Shown: positions 56,501-64,000 of the stretch, piece after piece
How the letters are laid out: every line of letters starts with the position of its first letter
How positions within the stretch are numbered: position 1 is the first letter of the stretch
NCBI GenBank assembly: GCA_022818135.1
Contig: JAFMSR010000007.1
Span: 24,555,846 to 24,619,845 of the forward strand
DNA: 64,000 nucleotides
DNA from: Saxidomus purpurata
Taxonomy: Eukaryota > Mollusca > Bivalvia > Venerida > Veneridae
Direction: 5' to 3'
Notes under the pieces: model-generated
Told to the model about the DNA's origin: nothing
Seen by the model: only the letters and a program-made list of their open reading frames with translations
Databases searched by the model: none
Position numbers and translations under genes: made by a program

Positions 56501-59500
56501 ACACTCGACCAATCAAAGACTTGCACTTGATACAGTGGGCGGCAAACGAAGACTATAAATATGGTAAAAGCCATGGGATGCACAACTGTGACAGTGCACA
56601 TTGTCGTCTGCTAGATCAAGGAAAGCGCTTAGAGATCACAGTTCCTAATGCAGCAGGTACGAGTTATGTAATAGTTGAATTTAAAGTATTTTTCTGCTAA
56701 TTTACACTTTTAACTGGACAAAAGCAAACAAATAAACAAATTACGGGATGTCTTCTGTTTTGGAGATAAAAAGTAAACGTACGTTGTCTTTGTCTTTGTA
56801 CTGTTTAAAGGTCGGATAAATTTGTTGCCAAAATTACCATTATATTTCTTATAAATAAAAAGAAAGGGTGTTTATTAAAAATTATGTCTTTCATTTTATT
56901 GGTAATTGAATAGGCCTTCATGTAGTTTACATACATAACTAAAGGCATCCGATAAATAGTTTCTATCAACTAACAGAAAACTGAGATATGGAACAATCTT
57001 CCGAATATCTTCAGATATCATAAGATTTTTCAAATTATATTTCAAAATTCGTGATAAATCTGAAGTGATGACCTGGGCTATAACGAAAGTAGGGGAAGTC
57101 AAACTTAGAATATGAGCGCCTTTGCTAAAGTTAATCTACTGATATTAAATTTAGAGGATCTTGTTTCAGGCACAATGTCTTATGCTGTAAACTACATTGG
57201 CCATTACGTCCTTCCGCCACAATGGGGCGACCATCCGGAGCAGGCGACATGTAACGCGGGAAAGAGAATGTCGTCTGCTGCAAAACGTTCTACCAGTGAT
57301 ATAGCCTTACACGCATCTTGTGACAGCGGAAACAACGTAGAAATCAGGGTAGACCTAGCTGGAAACGGCATTAAGACCAGCAAAGTAATTTTGCATCGAT
57401 ATATTATTTAGTTAGAAAAATCCTGTCTTCTGTACTGTCTGTTAGAAACCCGTTACACCTGATCAAGGGCAGATTGTTGGCTGTAGTTTAGCGGGTTATC
57501 GGTATACTTGGGCAAGCACCACGGAAGACCTATGTGTACATTGTCATTTGAAAACTGGGTTCTTAGCCGAGAAAATAAAGGCCTATGTTTGAAATTTTGT
57601 ATCACACACAATATGTTATAAAGCTGCGAGCACGAGATAAAGACTTCTTGATAAGGTAAAATGTTTCTGATTATGTTATATGAGGTATTGTTACAAAATG
57701 CTGTCTATATTTTTGACAGAAAATTCACTGAAGTCTAGCTAAGCAATGTATATATAGTGTTTTGTGTCTACTAGTATTAGAACGTGTAAGTCACGGCTCA
57801 TTTATTGTTGTTAAACTATAACTCTTTCCTGAAACTATATTGTTTATCCAAACAGATTCAGTATGCATTAGAAGCAGCAAATAACTGGGGACATCCCCCG
57901 CCAATGAGGTCATGTGGGTCAAATTGTATACGAGAGGGGAATGTTGTAATCATTAGAAAGCACATGACGTCATCAGACCTCAAGTAAGAGTATAAGTGAA
58001 GTTGTAAATTGAGTAATATACGTCGTGCTGAATTAAGTTTCTTTCTTTTTTCGCAAAATTCTAACTTCGCTAGTTGAAAGAAAATCGATAAAGATTTATT
58101 TCATAAAGATAATTTAGAGAAGTTTTCTCACCATTCGTATGTGTGCATCAAATTGCGAAATTTTCTAACAATTCTACACGCAAGGAGGATGCGGATTCTA
58201 TGTTTTTCTCCAAAAACCTTTTTTCTTCACACAATAACACATTTTACATCTTAATCTCTTAGGGGAAAAGGCCAATTATCAAAATTCATATCACAACATC
58301 ACGTATGTTGTCTATGTCTAAGTCTTGTGTGCAAAATATTATGTTTTTTGGAGAGAAAACATTGAAATTTTTAACATTAACCTGTAAGAAAGAAAACGCT
58401 CACGGCTTGTATATAATATTTATAAGAGCATTGCTGATTTGCTGTATAACGTCAATCTTAAAATGTGTTTATACAAAGTTAAAAGGAGATAAGTACGAAT
58501 GAGTTGTTTATATGAACTAAAATATTTTAAAATAGATTTGTCAGCCTTATTAGAAAGTAACTAAGACATCAGTATTTTATGTAGATTGGCTATAAACATA
58601 ATCGGTTGGATAACACTGCCATATTCCTACTGGGTCTCGAAACCATTTAAACTACTTTGTGGATCTGGTCACTCTATTGATTATGGAGGCTCGGGATCGA
58701 GCTCGGGTGGCCAGCACCACACAAACCCACCACCGACCACTGCTGCACCACCAACGACACCAGTTACATCAGCCCACGTGACAGGTAAAAGGAATTGTGA
58801 ACAATTTATCGTGCATTGTTTTACCGTAGTTCTTATTCTGCATATTTTTATGTTGTAATCCATTGACGAAACAGTTTCAACTGTGCAGAAATCAAAGAAC
58901 ATAATTATAAGAACAAAACTGGTATACTTAATTACTTACAATGCGTTGTTATTTTATGTTTCAAATATTGTTTAAATTGTAAACCGCTTGAGTGTCCGTT
59001 CGTCCTGCAAATAATTAGCACATAAATCTCCTTAACAATCAAACATGTCCTTAGCTCCTGGTCACGTGGTGTTTTAATAATACTTATAGTACTAGTACAG
59101 TAAACTCCGTATATAACGACTCCGGATATAGCGAAAATCTGGATATAAGGAACAAATGTTTTCTGCCCGATTTATTTTCTTTCTTTATTCTATATGAAAA
59201 TGTTATACGGATTTAACACACTTCGGATATAAGGAACACATTTTAATGGTCCAAAGGAGTTCGTTATGAACGGAGTTTACTGTAGTTTGGTTGCTTAATA
59301 CAGGTAACAAATTGTCAGTTAGGATACAACAGTATTGACTGATTAAGACAGGTAGTTGAAATTAACACGGATTTAACTTTATTTCATAGCAGGTGGATCT
59401 GGCACACACAGCTCAGGCAGCGGACGACCACTTACTCCAAACAAGAAATTTATTCTGGAAATGAACGAACAAGGCAATGATCTGCCTCAGCAGACGAGAA

Positions 59501-62500
59501 AATTTGTTCTGTACTTTAGTGAGCAGGTGACACCACATGTACATCAGTCTGACAACAAAATCACATTTGCTCCGATGTCCGGTGGACAATACAACGGAAT
59601 TGTTCAGTTAGCATACATAGGTAAGATTCTATTTTATCTCTCTAGGGTATTATTTTGAATCTGGCCTCGGCGAAACTCCCCCTTTTTATGCCCCCTTCAA
59701 AGAAGCGGGGTATATTGCTTTGCACATGTCGGTCGGTCGGTCGGTCGGTCGGTCCGTCCGTCGTTCGGTCGGTAAAAAATAGTTTTCGGACGATAACTTA
59801 CAAACACTTTGGTATACAATCCTCAAAAATAGTGTGTAGACTAGTCATCAGAAGTAGAGGACCCCTATTGTTTTTGAGGTCATTAGGTCAAAGGTCAAGG
59901 TCACAGTGACCCGGAATTGGTCGGTGAGTACAGAACGGTTTCTGGACGATTACTTAAGTATGCATGGTCTACAATCCTCTAACTTAGTGTGCAGGTCGAT
60001 CATTACCAGTAGATGACCCCTATTGATTTTGACTTCAGTAGGTAAAAGGTCAAGGTCACAGTGACCCGGAATAGTAAAACAGTTTCCGGACTATAACTAG
60101 AGAACGCGTAGGCCTATCATCTTGAAACTTATTGCGCAGGTGGGTCGTGACCAGCTAATGACTTCTATTGACTTGGATATCAGTAGGTCAAAGGTCAAGG
60201 TCACAGTGACGGGAATAGTAAAACGGTTTCCGGACGATAACTACAGTACGCCTGGACCTAGCATCCAATGAAACTTGGTGCGGAGATTGGTCATGGCCAG
60301 CAGATGACTTCTATAGATTTTGAAGTCAGTAAGTCAAAGGTCAAGGTTACAGTGACCGGGAATAGTAAAACGGTTTCCGGACGAAAACTCGAGAACGTGT
60401 TTGCCTAGCATCTTAAAACTTGGTGTGGAGGTTGGTCGTGATCAGGAGATGACTCCTAAATATTTTGAGGTAAGCAGGCCAAAGGTCAAGGCTACCGGGA
60501 CATTGCTTTTTTTTTCATGCCAGATGTATTGCTTTTTCAACATTACTGATTGCATCAAAGGGGACATACATGTTTTACAAGCAGCTCTTGTCTTAAATTT
60601 ACATTAGTTTACTGTCACTTGATATAATTATTCATTTTTCTTCGAATTATGTGCCGTCTATAACAGTTGTACTGACAGTTAGAATATTGCTTTATTTAAG
60701 GGTCCGGTCCACGCGGAGGCCATGGGAATGACTCTGTTTTTGACAACTATGCAGGAATATATCCATACAAGCCGGAGACTTCGTTCTGTGTCAGTGAATC
60801 AACGAACAAAGCGCATGCGGTATTTCGATGGCATCCGAATAATCAGTACGCGTCATCGCCTACGGCATCACTGTTGATGCTAACGATGCCACACCAAGTA
60901 AAGACCTTTTTGGATTTTAGTTTAGTTTATACTAATTTAATTCCCCCCCATTTTAAAAAAAACCTTCCCCCCCTCCCCCCCCCCCCCCCCCCCCCCCCCC
61001 AAAAAAACAAAAATTTTTTAATAAAAAAGGTTGGTGTGGGCCCATTTTGTTCTGTCAACTTAGTAATATTCGGAATGATCTTGATTTTCGCCATTTATCG
61101 CGAAAATCTTCACTCCGCTAATTAAAAATTTCGCGATGAAGATTCTATACATCAAACCATTTCGTATTCTCGAATTTGAAATTCAGATTGGTCTGCCAAA
61201 GGTCAAGGTTGTAAATTAGATAGTGATTCCTCAGCGTCCCCATTTGAACATACCCGGGCCTTTTCCATAGATCAATCGGTCTTTTCCGCGTAAAACACCG
61301 ATTGATGCGGTTGAAATGTCAAGAAATTTCACGAAAAGCTAGTTGCCAAAATTGTCGAATGTAACAACGCTTCTTGGAAATGTAATGTTAAAATGACTTC
61401 CGAAATGTACAGAAGAATAAGCCAATTCTCTTACTTTCACTTCAGGTATATGCTTTAGATAACAGATACACTTACAACCTTCGGGATACTGTTTTCGGTT
61501 TTAAGGCGTACGAAGGTTCAGAGGTTGATTTTGTGATGGACCTGCCGCGGGCATCTATGGCACCGGACTCCAGAGCAGTTGCACGTCTTACTTCTCAACA
61601 AAGACAGGTACAGTTTCATAAGATATCACACTATGAAAATAAAATATTTACGGTAACTTTTGATTTTTTATGTGATTCTTTTTTTCTTGGCGGCTTTACC
61701 AAACCAAAGCTGGCTAAAAAAGATGATTTAAGTTTTCCACCCAACGCTAAACAAGTTTATTATTTTGCTCCAAAGAAATAACCATTTAAGGAGAAGCATA
61801 AAGTACATAAATCTTTAGAGTCCTAAATATTACCGGGGGTGTTCATAGTTTTAACAGTATAGTGACTTAAAGCAAGAAACTATATATGATTATTGCACAA
61901 AGAAAATCCTGTATAGGAATTCGGACATAACCTGTACTATTAAAGTGACATTATGGTCATCTAACTGCACATAGTGTATTTTTGGTGACAGTTTTATAAA
62001 AGCAATTTTCGGTTGCTGTGCATTTAAATGTGTTAAACTAATGATAATGCCGCATTAATATTTGAAGTTGGTGCTTTAGAAATTAAAAAAATGGACAAAT
62101 GAAATGATAATTCCTTCCTTGGCAGTGATCTCCTTTGTGTTATTAGTGTTGCTCGGCAGTGGAAGGGAAGCTACTCCTGCATGCATTTGTTCATTTCTTA
62201 AATTGACTCTCCCAGTCAAAATAGGAAAAGTAATATTTGGAAAGTTATTATTTCATACTGGTAGCAGGAAAGTTTGTTGTATTGGGTTAAGTTATTATTT
62301 CCTCTACCCTTTTCACAAACACCTATTTCAGCTGGAATTTTACTTTTAAAAAATGTGCATGTCACTTTAATGGACATGCTACATCTACAAACAAAAATGC
62401 CTATACAATGTATATACAGGAAACATTTGTCTACACTCCTTGCCAATTCAAAATTAACCAGAATGTAGACACATTCCCAAATAACGGAACTTTCCGCGAC

Positions 62501-63646
62501 AATTTTATTCTCTAATTAAAATGCACATAAAATACTTTACGCTTTAGTATTTCTCCAACAATGTTCATGAATGCTCATGACAGACATAATTATATAGAGT
62601 GTCCACAAAAAGACAAGAATATCTGCTTTAGTTTACAAAACACATACATGTACTTTTCTAAATTAATGTTTTGCCACTATACTACATCATATCCATGTTT
62701 TATGTCGTTTCCTATCGTTTAAGGACATCGTCTCCGCAATAGACCGCGATGCACAGAACACATATCTAGATGCTATATGCTCCCACTCAGACAGCTACAA
62801 TGTCGGCAAGGCTATAGGCATGGTGGCAAGGCTGGCCAGCCTTTCGAGAGAATTCAACACAAACCATTACACGAAGTTAGACCAGTCAGTAAAGAATTGT
62901 CTTGAGAAATGGCTAAGAGTTCAAGGTATGAACAACTAGTAAGAAGTTCTCATACTTAACAAACTGAACTTTATACAACCATCTCTTGAGACGCATACTA
63001 CTCAAACTGCATAAATGTACTATCCATTTTCGAAGTGGTTCAGACATCCAAACTGGGAGCAGAAAGTTGAAGGTTTGAATCCCAGCAGGGCTCAGCCCAA
63101 AATGTTCATTGTTGATGAGCTGCCAACTAAGTTAAAATTCATTTATCGTTCGTCTGCCTAGCTGATAAAGCAATGTGTCCTATTGGTCAGAAATGACTTC
63201 ACCCTTATAGAAAAGTCATATTATAATAAATTAATAGCATACGTATACGGTTTAATCGCCTCTATATATACTGCGGCTTTTATCGTCCATAAGTCTGAAC
63301 CAGCACAGTTCTCATCAACGGACAGAAATTTGAATTTCGACGAGTTAAGGTTCTGATTTAGGACAAACAGTATTTCTCAGTAAAAATTAATAGCAACGCC
63401 CTCTGTTATCACAATATAGCAGACAAGTTACTTATATTTTTGTTTCTTTTCCAGATACATTAAACGACATGTGGAAGTTCCGGTATGACACTGTATGGGG
63501 CGGTCTTTTTCTTCGAGCCACCAGTGGAGATTTAAACTTTGGTGTAGATTATGGATTCCCATATTACAACGACCATCATTTTCACCTCGGATATTTCATT
63601 TATGCTGCCGCGTACTATGTGAAACATTACCCGCAGTGGGGTCAAG
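53584..63646 (+). CDS. Glycoside hydrolase family 81 endo-1,3-beta-glucanase, split gene, both ends missing
   Basis: Exons: 53584-53829, 54570-54764, 54958-55067, 55406-55535, 56432-56656, 57170-57384, 57856-57983, 58585-58784, 59390-59620, 60701-60897, 61446-61607, 62724-62925, 63455-63646. All are GT-AG and frame-consistent, about 811 residues. GH81 enzymes cut internal beta-1,3-glucan bonds. The first exon begins with the end of a signal peptide ([10 protein letters not shown]), so it is secreted. PLPTHAFF and [12 protein letters not shown] fit the N-terminal beta-sandwich, SLLMLTMPH its end, and YDTVWGGLF and [21 protein letters not shown] the catalytic domain. The YNDHHFH motif is the GH81 hallmark and is thought to hold a catalytic Asp. 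The downstream Glu residues lie beyond the window, as does the stop. The start codon is on an unseen exon ending in phase 1. The unusual part is a 256-codon insert (exons 5-8) and Pro/Thr/Gly/Ser linkers. A role in digesting or sensing algal or fungal glucan is inferred. Confidence 0.88.
53981..54170. mobile_element. MITE family A, copy 2 (GH81 intron)
   Basis: CTGTCAAACCTATGTTAAAG at the left and CTTTGTTGACAGGTTTGACTG at the right, flanked by TA. Body GAATAAAGACCAGCAGGG as in the copy at 5329. Confidence 0.75.
55228..55316. mobile_element. MITE family C fragment (GH81 intron)
   Basis: GGAATTTCGCTATATTCGAT and TATATGTGGAGTTTACTATA match the right part of the family C elements. The left TIR is missing. 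Confidence 0.5.
55845..56065. repeat. Tandem duplication of about 100 bp (GH81 intron)
   Basis: CATTACTCAGTGGATATTAG ... TCAGTGAGCTCTACTCACGG is followed by CATTACTCAATGGATAACAA ... TCAGTGAGTTCTACTCACAG, then a partial third start. ACTCA and TGAGT words recur on both strands to about 56240. Confidence 0.65.
56432..58784 (+). other. Four-exon module inserted in GH81: two copies of an unrecognised Cys domain plus linker
   Basis: Exons 5-8 total 768 nt (256 codons). The introns on both sides are phase 1, so the block is symmetric and can be skipped without a frameshift. The first copy runs [50 protein letters not shown]. The second runs [48 protein letters not shown]. Each closes with a Cys-Xaa-Xaa-Gly element (CNAG, CGSG). 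The tail is a Gly/Ser then Pro/Thr linker ([12 protein letters not shown]). It may be a carbohydrate-binding pair (inference only). Confidence 0.7.
59098..59282. mobile_element. MITE family C, copy 2 (GH81 intron)
   Basis: ACAGTAAACTCCGTATATAA at the left and GAACGGAGTTTACTGT at the right, TA flanks. Internal GGATATAAGGAACA repeats in inverted halves. Confidence 0.8.
59387..59392 (+). promoter_or_regulatory. NAGNAG tandem 3' splice site
   Basis: TAGCAG before GH81 exon 9. Splicing after TAG adds a codon (Ala) relative to splicing after CAG. Both keep the frame in the Gly/Ser linker. Confidence 0.5.
59687..60597 (+). mobile_element. Interspersed repeat with estrogen-response-element-like palindromes (GH81 intron)
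   Basis: Starts TTATGCCCCCTTCAAAGAAG, then a GGTCGGTCGGTCGGTCGG run, then about five units of roughly 140-155 bp (GGTCAAAGGTCAAGGTCACA, GTGACCCGGAAT, CGGTTTCCGGACGATAACT), and ends AAGCAGCTCTTGTC. End sequences resemble those of the 38453 element but the internal unit differs. Confidence 0.7.
60957..61020. repeat. Poly-C homopolymer patch (GH81 intron)
   Basis: Run of C interrupted by one T, then A-rich sequence. Length probably unreliable. Confidence 0.75.
61939..62371 (+). mobile_element. MITE, TIR ATTAAAGTGACATTATG (copy 2, GH81 intron)
   Basis: About 433 bp, same element as 40291-40734 but in the opposite orientation. The right TIR is slightly eroded (CATGTCACTTTAAT). The open frame [17 protein letters not shown] is shared but is not conserved after the GSRK segment. 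Confidence 0.85.
63025..63145 (+). mobile_element. tRNA-like SINE fragment (GH81 intron)
   Basis: AAGTGGTTCAGACATCCAAA and AAGGTTTGAATCCCAGCAGG look like degenerate A and B boxes. Confidence 0.35.
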
Positions 63647-64000
63647 GTAGTTGAAGTAGTTATACCCCTACAAACAAAGTGAAGGATTTTCATGAAACTT
63701 GGGTCAAATGTTCATCTCACCAAACCGACGCACATATTCACTTGAAATAATCATGAACATGTCTCAAAAACACATTTGCACCACGTTCATCAGGTGGAAC
63801 TTTTCTTAATTTTTGTTTAAACATATTTTATTGCCAATATTTACAAAATTAGACCAATAAATCATTACAATACCTTTTAGGCAAAAGGGTTGGCCCAAAA
63901 GTTCTCTCAACTAAGATTTGGATCTTCCCTTTTCTTTATGTTGTGAACGAATCATTTTTAAATTTTCTTTGCCTCACTGCGGACTGTACTATTATAGCCT
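63647..64000. other. Intron of the GH81 gene running off the window
   Basis: Starts GTAGTT at the donor. It includes a GAAACTTGGGTCAAATGTTC-type interspersed repeat like that near 5910. No further exon was recognised. Confidence 0.5.

Noticed and set aside
62104..62349. [13 protein letters not shown], shared with 40303-40569, as a conserved gene
   Set aside because: Both lie inside copies of one MITE, and the frames diverge after indels.

Overview
The window looks like nuclear DNA of a mollusc, most likely a bivalve. It is AT-rich, the genes are split by GT-AG introns, and it is crowded with tRNA-derived SINEs, short terminal-inverted-repeat elements (MITEs), decayed LINE fragments and long interspersed repeats full of AAGGTCA half-sites that end in AACAAGAGCTGTC. 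That repeat mix is my main reason for suggesting a bivalve. The species cannot be fixed from sequence alone.

Three protein-coding loci can be supported, all on the + strand. (1) A single-coding-exon rhodopsin-like orphan GPCR at 3312-4736. (2) A multi-exon anaphase-promoting complex subunit 7 (APC7/CDC23-class TPR scaffold) gene, with recognisable coding exons from 38193 to a stop at 50677; the first exon was not found. (3) A multi-exon glycoside hydrolase family 81 endo-1,3-beta-glucanase gene from 53584 to beyond the right end of the window (last exon seen ends at 63646).

Layout: 1-3285 holds LINE/SINE remnants and a degenerate tandem repeat. The GPCR follows, then 4.7-14.5 kb of MITE, SINE and LINE remnants with no gene seen. 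From 14573 to about 25050 lies a satellite of about 22 monomers of about 415 bp, including a duplicated five-monomer higher-order block; its far end is split by a transposon. From 25 to 38 kb there are interspersed repeats, LINE pieces on both strands and a TIR element. APC7 occupies 38-50.7 kb with a probable 3' UTR to about 52.4 kb. GH81 fills the rest.

The most unusual structures are these. (a) Ten tandem copies of a 60-bp unit span an intron-exon junction of APC7, giving ten candidate 3' splice sites that all share one open frame. (b) A 256-codon block of four exons, flanked by phase-1 introns, sits inside the N-terminal half of the GH81 enzyme and encodes two copies of an unrecognised Cys-containing domain of about 90 residues. 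(c) The satellite has higher-order structure. The three genes have no evident functional link. APC7 is a housekeeping cell-cycle gene, GH81 is probably a secreted digestive or immune glucanase, and the GPCR has no known ligand.
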